The notes under the pieces are model-generated. The model did not search any database, was not told the DNA's origin, and worked only from the letters and a program-made list of their open reading frames with translations. DNA of 34,832 nt from Caldilineaceae bacterium (lineage in GTDB: Bacteria; Chloroflexota; Anaerolineae; Caldilineales; Caldilineaceae): contig JAGRCP010000033.1 of assembly GCA_020433455.1 (NCBI GenBank), positions 1 through 34,832 on the forward strand. Direction: 5' to 3'. This document shows positions 1-7,889 of the stretch, one piece after another. A program made the translations under genes and the position numbers. Within the stretch, counting starts at the first letter, position 1; every line of letters begins with the position of its first letter.

Positions 1-6
1 TCCCGC

Positions 7-71
7 AAGTCCCCGGCACGGACCAGATCCAGTGTGGTTACCTGATAGATCGTGGTCCGTGCCGGGGACTT
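7..71. repeat. Long perfect palindrome (19-bp stem)
   Basis: Bases 7-25 and 53-71 are perfect reverse complements (19 bp), and a GATC pair (26-29 with 48-51) extends the stem after one bulged base. The loop is about 18 nt. Neither side carries a T-run, so this is not a standard intrinsic terminator. It could be a dispersed palindromic repeat or the 3' end structure of a gene lying left of the window. Confidence 0.75.
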
Positions 72-195
72 TATATTCTTGCGTTGGCCTTAGCGGTTTG
101 GCGATCCCGGAGAGCGCCCCGCGCTATGTTGTTGGCAGACGCTTGCCGGACGATCTACGCCTGATTATTGCGGCGTTCATCATAAATGCAGGAGC

Positions 196-232
196 CAAAG
201 CAGGAGGCGTAAACTTTGCGCCTCCTGCTTTG
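196..232. terminator. Hairpin, possible terminator of the gene left of the window
   Basis: Bases 196-209 and 219-232 form a perfect 14-bp stem with a 9-nt loop. The outer end is CAAAG/CTTTG, and only a short T stretch lies within the arm. It sits upstream of the xseA promoter, so it could end transcription entering from the left. The 1-297 stretch otherwise holds no gene I can support. Confidence 0.45.
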
Positions 233-281
233 ACGTTAGGTCAACGAACCAGCCGCTTCCTTCTGCCTCTCCCCGCGCATA

Positions 282-290
282 TGTTACAAT
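282..290 (+). promoter_or_regulatory. Extended -10 promoter for xseA (near-leaderless)
   Basis: TGTTACAAT has the TGn extension followed by a TACAAT -10 hexamer, ending 7 nt before the xseA ATG at 298. No convincing -35 is seen; TTCTGC at 261-266 is weak. A start site 6-7 nt after the -10 would put the mRNA 5' end at or next to the start codon. No Shine-Dalgarno sequence is visible before the ATG. Confidence 0.45.
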
Positions 291-297
291 CTCTTCC

Positions 298-1500
298 ATG
301 CAGCCCATCACCATTTCCGCCCTGACCACCCACATCGTCTCGCTTTTTGAACAGGACGTTCTTCTGCGCGATGTCTGGGTGACGGGTGAGGTCAGCACGT
401 GGAAGCGCGCGGCCAGCGGGCACATCTACTTCAGCCTCAAAGACAGCGGAGCCGCTATCAACGCCGTCATGTGGCGTGGCAGCGCGCTGAGCCACAGCTG
501 GCTGCCCCAGGCCGGCGATCAGATTACAGCCCACGGTTATGTGGGCGTCTATCCGGACCGGGGCGCTTATCAACTCTACGTCAATCGGGTTGAGCCCGCG
601 GGGCGGGGGCAGCTATACGCTGAGTTTGAAGCCCTCAAGCAGCGATTGGCTACGGCGGGGCTGTTTGATGATGCGCGCAAGCGCGCCCTGCCCGTCACGC
701 CCCGGCGCATCGGCGTGGTGACCAGCGCAGACGCTGCCGCCCTGCGCGACATCCTGCGCACGCTGAGCGCGCGTTGGCCCCTGGTCGACGTGATCGTCTT
801 TCCCACGCTGGTGCAGGGTAGCGAGGCGCCCCGGCAGATCGTGGCTGCCCTGGCCGCGGCCAATCGCTACGCTCAGGAGACTGAGCCGATTGATCTCCTC
901 ATTTTGGCCCGGGGAGGCGGCAGTATTGAGGACCTCTGGTCCTTCAACGACGAGCAGGTCGCCCATGCTGTGGCCGCCAGTACGCTGCCCGTCATTTGCG
1001 GCGTGGGGCATGAGACAGACTTCACCATTGCTGATTTCGTGGCGGATTTGCGTGCGCCCACGCCCACGGCCGCGGCCGCGGCCGCCGTCCCCGATCGGAA
1101 TGATATGCTGGAGCGTCTCCGCCTGATGCGCCGTACGCTTCAGGAGCAGGCCTTCTCCCGCCTGGACGCCGAGCAGACCCGCGTGGATCGCCTGACGCAG
1201 CGTCTCCACCGGGAAAGCCCCCTGCGCCGCCTGGACGGACAGCGCCAACTGCTGGACGAACGCCGCGTGCGCCTGGAGCGGGTTATGACGCTGCATCTGC
1301 GCCGGCGCGGCGAAGGCATCTCTGCTGCGCGTCGGCGGCTGACCGCGTTATCGCCTACGGCAGTTTTGGCGCGCGGTTACAGCATTGTGCAAAATGAAGC
1401 CGGCTCCATTATTACCGCGCCTGACGAAGCGCTTGACGGCGATACCCTGTGGATAACGGCCGCCCGCGGCCGCTACGGCGCGGTACGACGCGGGAAATAA
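298..1500 (+). CDS. xseA: Exodeoxyribonuclease VII large subunit
   Basis: This is the catalytic large subunit of exonuclease VII, which degrades single-stranded DNA from both ends during repair. The protein has 400 aa, within the family range. An N-terminal OB-fold/tRNA_anti-like domain (about residues 5-100, with GHIYFSLKD) is followed by the ExoVII large-subunit core: [45 protein letters not shown] and [21 protein letters not shown]. The C-terminal part is Arg/Leu/Glu-rich and probably a coiled coil, ending in LARGYSIV, as usual. The ATG at 298 gives the family-typical N terminus and lies directly behind an extended -10 with no ribosome-binding site. The small subunit gene xseB, often the next gene, is not here; a lipoprotein gene follows instead. 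Confidence 0.96.
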   Translation: MQPITISALTTHIVSLFEQDVLLRDVWVTGEVSTWKRAASGHIYFSLKDSGAAINAVMWRGSALSHSWLPQAGDQITAHGYVGVYPDRGAYQLYVNRVEPAGRGQLYAEFEALKQRLATAGLFDDARKRALPVTPRRIGVVTSADAAALRDILRTLSARWPLVDVIVFPTLVQGSEAPRQIVAALAAANRYAQETEPIDLLILARGGGSIEDLWSFNDEQVAHAVAASTLPVICGVGHETDFTIADFVADLRAPTPTAAAAAAVPDRNDMLERLRLMRRTLQEQAFSRLDAEQTRVDRLTQRLHRESPLRRLDGQRQLLDERRVRLERVMTLHLRRRGEGISAARRRLTALSPTAVLARGYSIVQNEAGSIITAPDEALDGDTLWITAARGRYGAVRRGK

Positions 1501-1605
1501 TAAACCCCGGCGGAAATAATGCGCAGCTATTTGAGCGCTTATTCACGTCTTCTGCTATCTCCCGACACAAACGTGTTGAAACCCATATCATCGGAGCAAT
1601 TCATA

Positions 1606-2616
1606 ATGAAACGATTTTTATTGATCCCCGCCCTGCTTTTGCTGGGCATTGCCCTCAGCGCCTGCGCCTTGATGGGCGGCGGCGCGGCAAATCCCGAGCC
1701 GACGGTTGATGAGGCCCGGGTCATCGTCCCGACCTTCACGCCCACGCCGGTGGGCGCCGAAGTCGTTGCACCCACCGAGCCGCCTCCGGTCCAGAGCGAG
1801 GCGGATGCGCCTACCGCGCCGCCGGCGGAGGAACCTACGGCCACGCCTGAGCCCACGGAAGAGCCGACTGCCACGCCGGAACCCGCGGCCAGGCTCTATG
1901 TCAACATCGACCTCGTCAATGTGCGCCAGGGCCCGGGCACGGGGTATGGCTTGGTCGGCACGGCGGATCAAGATCAGGAGTTGGAAATTATCGGCAGGAA
2001 TGAAGCGGGAGACTGGTGGCAGATTTGCTGCGTCAACGGCGAGCCGGGCTGGGTATTCGGTGAGCTGGCACGCGTCGAAAATACGGAAGGGGTGCAGGTC
2101 GCAGCGAACATCCCGGCCCTGCCCGTGGCCCCGACTCAACCGCCTGCGCCCACGGCCGCGCCGGTTGAACCCACGGAACCGCCTGCCCCGCAACCCGCGA
2201 CCGATGCCGATCTGGGCCCCTGCGGCGGCGATGACGGCTGCAAGTTCCGCGTGACGGGCGGCCCCGCTACCGGCGGCAACGGCGGGATGGAGCTGAAGCT
2301 CCAGTTTGCTTTTGTTCACGGCGGCCGCGGTGATGAAGCCCAGGGTAGCTACTTCGTGGTCCTCAAGAAAGACGGCGTCAAGTTGCCCGTGCCTGATAGC
2401 GTGCGCAGTATCGCCAAAACCAAGCAACAGGGCCAGCTTGGGGAATACAATTACGAATTTTCCATGGGAACAAGCAGCCTGCCGGGGAACTCGGTGCAGG
2501 GCAGCTACCGGGTTTGGGTTCTCGACGGCAACGGCGAGCGGGACAGCGAGCCCTTTGACTTTACCATCGATAACCCCCAAAATGGCCTGCTGTGGATCAA
2601 GTTTGATCAGGGTTAG
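1606..2616 (+). CDS. SH3b-domain lipoprotein
   Basis: A secreted lipoprotein of 336 aa, probably anchored outside the cytoplasmic membrane. The signal peptide MKRFLLIPALLLLGIALSAC ends in the lipobox LSAC, with Cys20 as the lipidation site. A Thr/Pro/Glu linker (about residues 25-95, PTATPEPTEE) leads to a bacterial SH3 domain at about 97-170 (LVNVRQGPGTGYGLVG, WWQICCVNGEPGWV), a fold that often binds cell-wall peptides. A second Pro-rich linker precedes a C-terminal beta-rich region (about 210-336) that I do not recognise. I chose the ATG at 1606 because GGAG at 1593-1596 is well spaced and the signal peptide begins there; an in-frame ATG at 1519 would bury the signal. The exact ligand is unknown. 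Confidence 0.88.
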   Translation: MKRFLLIPALLLLGIALSACALMGGGAANPEPTVDEARVIVPTFTPTPVGAEVVAPTEPPPVQSEADAPTAPPAEEPTATPEPTEEPTATPEPAARLYVNIDLVNVRQGPGTGYGLVGTADQDQELEIIGRNEAGDWWQICCVNGEPGWVFGELARVENTEGVQVAANIPALPVAPTQPPAPTAAPVEPTEPPAPQPATDADLGPCGGDDGCKFRVTGGPATGGNGGMELKLQFAFVHGGRGDEAQGSYFVVLKKDGVKLPVPDSVRSIAKTKQQGQLGEYNYEFSMGTSSLPGNSVQGSYRVWVLDGNGERDSEPFDFTIDNPQNGLLWIKFDQG

Positions 2617-2691
2617 CGAGCCCCGGCGGAAATTTGCATATCTGTAGCTATTTGTATTCAAGTTGTCGGTTTTTTGTTACGGCCGGCATTC

Positions 2692-2745
2692 GGAAACGCC
2701 AAGCTCCAGCCCGACAATCGTGACGGGCTGGAGCTTGGCGTTTCC
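2692..2745. terminator. 22-bp perfect hairpin after the lipoprotein gene
   Basis: Arms 2692-2713 and 2724-2745 are perfectly complementary over 22 bp with a 10-nt loop. It lies 75 nt after the lipoprotein stop, with a T6 run at about 2670-2676 in front rather than behind. It may act as a terminator or mRNA stabiliser. The length and perfection also resemble a mobile palindromic repeat. Confidence 0.6.
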
Positions 2746-2814
2746 ATGCGTCGATTCGTCATCGGGATGGCGCTTGCGGATATTCGCTTAACTGCATGAT
2801 ACCTGAGCCTCGCT

Positions 2815-2843
2815 TTGGCGAGCCTCCCCGTCTCTCGTATAAT
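2815..2843 (+). promoter_or_regulatory. Sigma-70-type promoter of the TerC-family gene
   Basis: TTGGCG at 2815-2820 and a consensus TATAAT at 2838-2843 are separated by exactly 17 bp. Transcription would start near 2850, giving a leader of about 40 nt with GAGG at 2879-2882 before the ATG at 2890. Confidence 0.8.
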
Positions 2844-2889
2844 GAGCGCTGATTTTTTATCGCATCCCTGTCCGAAATGAGGAACCTAT

Positions 2890-3666
2890 ATGGCCGAACT
2901 TTTTACCGTGGACAATTTGACGGCGCTGGCGATCCTGCTGGTGTTGGAGATTGTCCTGGGCATTGACAATATTATCTTTATTGCGATTTTGTCGTCGAAG
3001 CTGCCGCCCGCACAGCGGGGACGGGCCCGCAGCCTGGGCATTATGCTGGCGGTTGTCACCCGCCTGATTCTGCTCTTCAGTATTACGTGGATCATGCGCC
3101 TGACCGAGCCGCTTTTCACCATTGCCGGCCACGGCTTCTCCGGGCGGGATCTGATTTTGCTCGGCGGCGGTCTTTTCCTGATTGCCAAAAGCACCCACGA
3201 GATCCACGAAAAGCTGGAGTCGGAAGAGCATGAGCGGCATACGGTGAGCCGCGCCACCATGGGAGGGGTTATCGCCCAAATCGTGGTGGTGGATATGGTC
3301 TTTTCTCTGGATTCGGTTATCACCGCGGTGGGGCTTTCCGGCGATTTGCTGGTTATGGTTCCGGCGGTCATCATCGCCGCGATTATTATGCTGACTGCGG
3401 CCGGTCCTGTTTCTAACTTCGTGGAGCGCCATCCCACCATGAAGATTCTGGCGCTTTCCTTCCTGATTCTCATCGGTTCGCTGTTGGTTATTGAGGGCTG
3501 GAATCCCGAATTGGTGCACCAGTATCACCTCAAGAACTATGCGTACTTTGCAATGGCCTTTTCTTTTCTGGTCGAACTGGTCAATATGCAACTGCGCAAG
3601 GGGAGCAATCCCGTTCATCTGCAGAACGAGCCCAAAATGCCGCAGGAGGGTCTGGCCGGCGATTGA
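2890..3666 (+). CDS. TerC family integral membrane protein
   Basis: A polytopic inner-membrane protein of the TerC/YgdQ/YoaE family, whose members are linked to tellurite resistance and, in characterised bacterial cases, to metal (manganese) export. It has 258 aa with about seven hydrophobic segments. The two family signature helices with buried acids are present: VLEIVLGIDNIIFIA (about 18-32) and VVDMVFSLDSVITAVG (about 135-150). A cytoplasmic charged loop HEIHEKLESEEHERH lies between them. The start is supported by GAGG 7 nt upstream and the family N terminus (LTALAILLVLEIVLGIDN). It has its own promoter at 2815-2843 and a terminator right after the stop, so it is probably monocistronic. 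The substrate cannot be read from the sequence. Confidence 0.92.
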   Translation: MAELFTVDNLTALAILLVLEIVLGIDNIIFIAILSSKLPPAQRGRARSLGIMLAVVTRLILLFSITWIMRLTEPLFTIAGHGFSGRDLILLGGGLFLIAKSTHEIHEKLESEEHERHTVSRATMGGVIAQIVVVDMVFSLDSVITAVGLSGDLLVMVPAVIIAAIIMLTAAGPVSNFVERHPTMKILALSFLILIGSLLVIEGWNPELVHQYHLKNYAYFAMAFSFLVELVNMQLRKGSNPVHLQNEPKMPQEGLAGD

Positions 3667-3691
3667 TGCCGGCTCCGCAACCGCTCAAAGT

Positions 3692-3723
3692 AAAAAAGCC
3701 TCGGCATTTGCCGAGGCTTTTTT
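3692..3723. terminator. Bidirectional intrinsic terminator
   Basis: A6-GCCTCGGCA and TGCCGAGGC-T6 form a 15-bp stem with a T-run on each strand. It lies between the convergent TerC-family gene and msrA and can serve both. Confidence 0.93.
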
Positions 3724-3734
3724 ACTTGATTTGC

Positions 3735-4289
3735 TCATTGCTTGAGGCGGTCTGCATATTCCTTGCGGAACTTAGCCACCTTGGGCGCAATGATGATTCG
3801 GCAATAGCCCTGTCCCGGATTGTTATAGAAGTATTCCTGGTGGTACCCCTCGGCCGGATAAAAGCGCTCGAAGGGCGTTATTTCGGTGACGATAGGGCGT
3901 TCCCACACGTTCGCTTCTTCCACCGCACGTACGACTTCCTCGGCGTCGGCCCGCTGTTCTTCATCATGATAGAAGATGACGGAGCGATACTGGGTGCCCA
4001 CATCATTGCCCTGGCGATTGAGCGTCGTCGGATCATGGTAGGTCAGGAAGACGGCGAGTAAATCCCGATAGGAGATTATCCGGGGGTCGAAGGTTATCTG
4101 GATAACCTCAGCGTGACCCGTCTGTCCTGTGCAGACGGCGGCGTAGCTGGGGTATCCCACCTGCCCTCCCGAATAACCCGAAACCACATCGGTCACGCCT
4201 GCCAGCTCCAAAAAGATGGGCTCCAGGCACCAAAAGCAGCCGCCGCCCAGTGTGGCAACTTCTAAATTTTTATTTCCATTTTCACTCAT
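3735..4289 (-). CDS. msrA: Peptide-methionine (S)-S-oxide reductase
   Basis: Reduces methionine-S-sulfoxide in proteins and free methionine, repairing oxidative damage in the cytoplasm. The 184-aa protein has the catalytic motif GGGCFWC (nucleophile Cys18), the substrate region YSGGQVGYPSY, HDPTT, and EGYHQEY. A further Cys in GQGYCRIII near the C terminus could act as resolving cysteine. I chose the ATG at 4289 because AGGAG precedes it with good spacing and family homology begins just after; an ATG at 4352 would add 21 unrelated residues. It lies downstream of the Gfo/Idh/MocA gene with a structured 99-nt spacer. No msrB is fused or adjacent. Confidence 0.96.
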   Translation of the reverse strand: MSENGNKNLEVATLGGGCFWCLEPIFLELAGVTDVVSGYSGGQVGYPSYAAVCTGQTGHAEVIQITFDPRIISYRDLLAVFLTYHDPTTLNRQGNDVGTQYRSVIFYHDEEQRADAEEVVRAVEEANVWERPIVTEITPFERFYPAEGYHQEYFYNNPGQGYCRIIIAPKVAKFRKEYADRLKQ

Positions 4290-4316
4290 CTGTTTTCTCC
4301 TTTTCCCTTTCGCACA

Positions 4317-4360
4317 ATTGCCGGACTGGAGTCCGGCGCCTTCGGGCGGCATCCGGCAAT
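4317..4360. other. Two overlapping inverted repeats upstream of msrA
   Basis: Outer arms 4317-4325 and 4352-4360 (ATTGCCGGA/TCCGGCAAT) enclose a second hairpin 4320-4326/4331-4337 (GCCGGAC/GTCCGGC). The two share the left arm, so only one can form at a time. It lies between the Gfo/Idh/MocA stop and the msrA ribosome-binding site. It may be a terminator without a U-run, or a switch; I cannot tell which. Confidence 0.5.
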
Positions 4361-4388
4361 CGCCGTGTATTTGCGGACGGTCGCTTGT

Positions 4389-5417
4389 TTACTGTAGCTG
4401 AATCGGCTGTCCGCTCTGCGACGATGCGACCATGGCCTCCATCATGGCAATACTGCCCAGGTTATCAGCTGCGGTCGTGGCGTAGGCGGGCGTTTCCCCT
4501 GTTCGGATGGCCTGGATAAACGCGTTGAGGCTGCCCGCACGCCCCAGTAACGGCTGCTGGGGAAGCTGAATGCGCTGGGCGCGCCGGCCGGTTGACTTGA
4601 CGAAGATACGATCCCGGCGTGCGCTGTTTGCGCCGCCGCTGCGGCTGGTCCATTCGATTTGCCCTTCATCGCATTCCATGCGCCATTCGCCCGCCCAGTT
4701 GGTCTGTCTGCCCGTACTGATCCAACTGCCCTGATAAACCACCATGGTCCCGCCGGCAAAGCGAATGATGGCCGCGCCGATGGGCGGATCGATATAGCTG
4801 CTGCCCGGCGTATTCCACGTGCGGCAGTAGAGTTCCACCGGCTCATCCTGCAGGACCATGCGCATGAGGTCGAAGTGGTGAATCGCCATATCCACCAGCA
4901 GCGGCTGGCGGAGCAAAAAATGGTGCGACGCCCGCCGACCCAGATTGCGACGGAATTCAATGCTGATTTGATGCGGCCTTCCCAGCGCACGCGTACGGAT
5001 GATTTCCGCGGTTTTGCGCGGCGCAGGGAAGTAGCGGTAATTCTGACTGACCATGGCAACCAGTCCCGTTTGGGCGGCGGCATCGGCTAGGGGACGGGCG
5101 GCATCCACTGTAAGCGCCAGGGGTTTTTCGACCAGAACGTGTTTGCCCGCGTTCAGGGCGGCGACGCCCAGCGGCACGTGACCCTCGATGGGCGTGGTCA
5201 CGAGCACTGCATCATACGCTATGCGTTGGTCAGCCTCCTCCAGTGAGCTAAAAAAGCGTTCCGGTTCCACACCCAACTCCGCTTGAGCCAGGGCCCGGGA
5301 ATTCTCATCAACCTCTACATAGCCCGCTACTTCTAGATCCGGCACGATGGGGAGCACTGTGCGCGCCCAGGAACGTCCCCAGCCGCCAAGACCTACCTGC
5401 ACAAGTTTAATTGACAT
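4389..5417 (-). CDS. Gfo/Idh/MocA family oxidoreductase
   Basis: An NAD(P)-dependent sugar or inositol dehydrogenase-like enzyme of 342 aa, about the family norm. The N-terminal Rossmann fold begins with VQVGLGGWGRSWART (residues 6-20) and contains the signature VLVEKPLALT (Glu97-Lys98-Pro99; the Lys is usually catalytic). VSQNYRYFP (about 123-131) marks the domain junction, and the C-terminal alpha/beta dimerisation domain follows (SIEFRRNLG, DMAIHHFDLMRMVL, with His residues where the family has catalytic ones). The substrate is not predictable. The start at 5417 gives the expected beta-strand N terminus; AGAGGA lies slightly far upstream. It may be co-transcribed with msrA. Confidence 0.92.
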   Translation of the reverse strand: MSIKLVQVGLGGWGRSWARTVLPIVPDLEVAGYVEVDENSRALAQAELGVEPERFFSSLEEADQRIAYDAVLVTTPIEGHVPLGVAALNAGKHVLVEKPLALTVDAARPLADAAAQTGLVAMVSQNYRYFPAPRKTAEIIRTRALGRPHQISIEFRRNLGRRASHHFLLRQPLLVDMAIHHFDLMRMVLQDEPVELYCRTWNTPGSSYIDPPIGAAIIRFAGGTMVVYQGSWISTGRQTNWAGEWRMECDEGQIEWTSRSGGANSARRDRIFVKSTGRRAQRIQLPQQPLLGRAGSLNAFIQAIRTGETPAYATTAADNLGSIAMMEAMVASSQSGQPIQLQ

Positions 5418-5503
5418 AAGTTTTTCCGCTTTCCTCTAACGAAAATTCGGGTGGTCCATCTTCTGCATATTTTGTTGCCGCATCAAGCGTGCCATACTTT
5501 CTG

Positions 5504-5527
5504 ACAAGTCAACAAGTCAACAAGTCA
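5504..5527. repeat. Three tandem 8-bp repeats at the end of the DinB-like gene
   Basis: The unit ACAAGTCA occurs three times without mismatch. The copy at 5520-5527 contains the stop codon of the minus-strand DinB-like gene; the others lie in its 3' untranslated region. Confidence 0.85.
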
Positions 5528-6100
5528 AGCTCCTCGGGCCGCTTTTGCTTGACGGACAATCTCGGCAATTTGCGCCAGGTGACTATCATCATGAAAGAGA
5601 CCGAGGACAAAATAGCCGATGGCGTTGTTCTCGCCTACGAATTCATAGGCCGTATGCCGGTTTTCCAGGTCGGGCGAGTCGGGCCACATGCCCAAGCTGG
5701 CCAGGCGTATGCGGCGGCTTTCCTCCAGGCGTCGGCGGCAGTGGGCAATTGTGGTTACGTTTTCCCAGGGCTCTTCGCTGCGCGAGCGGCCATGATTGGG
5801 AACGCCCCGGGCCATCTCTGCAGCCAGCGCGGCTGATTCTTCCGACGATGCTGTGGTGTGAACGATGACGTGACCTAACGTCCAGGCGAGATTGACGTCT
5901 GCATTCTCGGCGGAAAAGGAATCATGTGCGTCAGGATCCACCGGTATAAATGTTACGTCCTCGTCAACGCATCCGGCGATAAGCGCCAGCATCTCGTCGA
6001 TCATTTCGTTTGTCAGCGTAGCCAGGTCCTCCGGCGTCAGGCGTGCCGTCAAGTCGGCAAACGCTATTTCTCTTTCTTGTACGGGCGTAAAGTTCAGCAT
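5525..6100 (-). CDS. DinB-like four-helix-bundle protein
   Basis: A 191-aa protein of the DinB/YfiT-like superfamily, putative metal-dependent enzymes with a four-helix bundle; some members are thiol-dependent transferases, most are uncharacterised. The metal-binding histidine pattern is visible: His77 in [11 protein letters not shown], and His170 plus His174 in [19 protein letters not shown], which is the typical C-terminal HxxxH helix. The N terminus [11 protein letters not shown] matches family starts. It lies 47 nt downstream of the rRNA methyltransferase gene on the same strand. The function of this member is unknown. Confidence 0.82.
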   Translation of the reverse strand: MLNFTPVQEREIAFADLTARLTPEDLATLTNEMIDEMLALIAGCVDEDVTFIPVDPDAHDSFSAENADVNLAWTLGHVIVHTTASSEESAALAAEMARGVPNHGRSRSEEPWENVTTIAHCRRRLEESRRIRLASLGMWPDSPDLENRHTAYEFVGENNAIGYFVLGLFHDDSHLAQIAEIVRQAKAARGA

Positions 6101-6147
6101 GAATTGTTTCCTCGCATAATATTGGATTCCATATATACCTTCACATC

Positions 6148-6933
6148 TCAGCGAGCGCCGCCGCGTTGGCGCGCTGCTTCCATGAGTATGACTGAGCCGG
6201 CAACGGCCGCGTTGAGAGATTCTGTGCCGCCGTGCATGGGAATCATAATGGGGGTGGCCACGGCACGGGCCGGCGCGCGTGCGCCCTCCGCTTCGCCGCC
6301 TACAATCAGCACGGCCGGTTTACGCCAGTCAACCTCGGTATAGGCCCGATCACCCGCTGCGTCGGCCAGATAGACGGCCGCGGACGCGGGCAACTGAGCG
6401 CGTAACGCGCTCCACGTATCGAATTGACTGAGGGGAAGCCGGAAATGAGCCCCCATAGCCGCCCGCAGCGTTTTGTCATTGTAGGCGTCAACGGTGCCCG
6501 GCGCAAAGAGCGCCCAGTCCGCGCCGGCGGCTTCCGCCGTGCGCAGGAGCGTCCCGGCATTCCCGGGATCCCGGATGCCGTCCAGCACCAACGCCAGACT
6601 TACCGCCGCGGGAGGCGGATGGCGGGGGATCGGCGTGACGGCGGCAATGCCCTGAGGCGTGACCGTGTCGGCCAGGACGGCAAAGACTGCCGACGTGCAT
6701 GGTGCGCAGGGCACATCGGCGGCGCGCATTTCGCCGAGTAGCGTCGAGGCCCGGACATTGTCTGCTACACGCTCTGCATCGTAGAAGACCTGCACGGGAC
6801 GTACGCCCGCGCGCCAGGCATCCTCGACCAGGCGCACGCCTTCGATGAGGATTTGTTGCTCTTTATCGCGATTGCGCCTGCGCTGGAGTTTCCGCGCAGA
6901 CTTGATACGGGCATTGGTCGGGCTGGTAATCAT
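6148..6933 (-). CDS. TrmH/SpoU-family RNA 2'-O-methyltransferase
   Basis: A SPOUT-class methyltransferase that transfers a methyl group from SAM to a ribose 2'-OH in rRNA or tRNA. In 261 aa it has an N-terminal RNA-binding domain ([17 protein letters not shown], then [12 protein letters not shown]) and all three SpoU motifs: [21 protein letters not shown] (about 117-137), IVGGEAEGA (about 209-217) and [21 protein letters not shown] (about 229-249). The knotted SAM pocket is formed by motifs 2 and 3. The N-terminal sequence resembles the 23S rRNA methyltransferases often found near rplT/pheS. The target nucleotide cannot be assigned. It lies downstream of the rplT terminator, on the same strand. 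Confidence 0.94.
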   Translation of the reverse strand: MITSPTNARIKSARKLQRRRNRDKEQQILIEGVRLVEDAWRAGVRPVQVFYDAERVADNVRASTLLGEMRAADVPCAPCTSAVFAVLADTVTPQGIAAVTPIPRHPPPAAVSLALVLDGIRDPGNAGTLLRTAEAAGADWALFAPGTVDAYNDKTLRAAMGAHFRLPLSQFDTWSALRAQLPASAAVYLADAAGDRAYTEVDWRKPAVLIVGGEAEGARAPARAVATPIMIPMHGGTESLNAAVAGSVILMEAARQRGGAR

Positions 6934-6989
6934 CAGATTCTGGACTTACCATTTTGCAGAATCGATCCGCAGATCGCAAGCCTATTGAA

Positions 6990-7019
6990 AACGGCGAGGG
7001 CTTTGTAGCCCTCGCCGTT
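6990..7019 (-). terminator. Intrinsic terminator of the infC-rpmI-rplT operon
   Basis: Arms 6990-7002 and 7007-7019 form a 13-bp GC-rich stem with a 4-nt loop. On the minus strand it is followed by a short T-rich stretch (GTTTTC). It lies 31 nt after the rplT stop. Confidence 0.75.
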
Positions 7020-7050
7020 ATGTATCTGCACAGTTGTGGATCCTTGCCGG

Positions 7051-7404
7051 CTAAAGCTGTTCTTTAGCCAGTTCGGTCAGCTTGGTAAAGGTTGCGGCAT
7101 CGTGAACGGCAATGTCCGCCAACACTTTGCGATCAACCTGAACGTCGGCCAGCTTCAGGCCGTGGATGAAGCGACTGTAGCTGAGGTCGTTCTGCCGAGC
7201 CGCCGCGTTGATGCGGGCAATCCACAGGCGACGGAAGTCGCGCTTGCGGTTGCGGCGGTCGCGGTAGGCGTAGAAGAGCGATTTCAACATGGCCTCATTG
7301 GCGCGGCGGAACAGCTTGGACCGCGTGCCGTATTGGCCTTTTGTGAACTTCAAAACTTTCTTATGCCGCTTGTGGGCATATACTTTCGGTCGTGAACGTG
7401 GCAT
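7051..7404 (-). CDS. rplT: 50S ribosomal protein L20
   Basis: L20 binds 23S rRNA early in large-subunit assembly and, in several bacteria, represses its own operon. The 117-aa protein has the family pattern: [61 protein letters not shown] and [22 protein letters not shown]. The start is the ATG at 7404, with AAGGA upstream and an N terminus that is nearly universal; an ATG at 7440 would add 12 foreign residues. Last gene of infC-rpmI-rplT, 97 nt after rpmI. Confidence 0.97.
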   Translation of the reverse strand: MPRSRPKVYAHKRHKKVLKFTKGQYGTRSKLFRRANEAMLKSLFYAYRDRRNRKRDFRRLWIARINAAARQNDLSYSRFIHGLKLADVQVDRKVLADIAVHDAATFTKLTELAKEQL

Positions 7405-7501
7405 CTTTCTTTTCCTTTCCGTGAGGGCGGATTCAGGCAAAACCTGAAATCACTTACGAGCCGATCACGTGCTGGTAGTGTAACGGGACAAATGCAGGCG
7501 G

Positions 7502-7711
7502 TTATTTACTGACGGCCTTGCCGCCGGTCTTTTTCACCTGCTTGATGTTCGCCTTAACGGTGCTGGGCACGGCATGGCGAAAATCGCTGTTTTGGCTGCT
7601 GGTCTTCTTGCGGCGCAAGTGGGTGCGACCAGCCTTCATGCGCATAAGCTTGCCCCGCTTGGTAAGACGGAAGCGCTTTGCGGTTCCCTTGTGGGTCTTC
7701 ATTTTAGGCAT
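7502..7711 (-). CDS. rpmI: 50S ribosomal protein L35
   Basis: A small basic large-subunit protein of 69 aa: [22 protein letters not shown], then the Lys/Arg-rich [13 protein letters not shown] segment (as [10 protein letters not shown] here). The family usually has 63-67 residues. A strong ribosome-binding site (GAAGGAGG) lies just before the ATG. It sits between infC and rplT in the conserved order, but a terminator-like hairpin at 7773-7796 separates it from infC. Confidence 0.97.
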   Translation of the reverse strand: MPKMKTHKGTAKRFRLTKRGKLMRMKAGRTHLRRKKTSSQNSDFRHAVPSTVKANIKQVKKTGGKAVSK

Positions 7712-7772
7712 AGTGGCCTCCTTCTACAGACTTCGTTAACTTTCTACTGCTGGTCCAACTGTGCAGACATAC

Positions 7773-7797
7773 AAAAACGGGCCGAGGCCCGTTTTTT
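7773..7797 (-). terminator. Intrinsic terminator or attenuator between infC and rpmI
   Basis: AAAAACGGGCC (7773-7783) pairs with GGCCCGTTTTT (7786-7796), with A- and T-runs on both sides, so the hairpin has terminator form on either strand. It sits inside the infC-rpmI-rplT operon, 62 nt upstream of rpmI. No clear promoter follows it; a TTGGAC lies downstream on the minus strand but lacks a matching -10. Partial read-through or regulated termination is therefore likely. Confidence 0.8.
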
Positions 7798-7889
7798 ACA
7801 ACGTTTCCTTGCTTCCCGCTTTTTTGCTTTTGCTGCCGGTCTTTCCCTTGGCGAATCCCGGGAGAAGTACCGTTATGCAGAAGAAACCG

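Noticed and set aside
32-325. 97-aa open frame on the plus strand at the left edge
   Set aside because: It spans the 14-bp hairpin and the xseA promoter, overlaps the xseA start, and its protein has no recognisable content.
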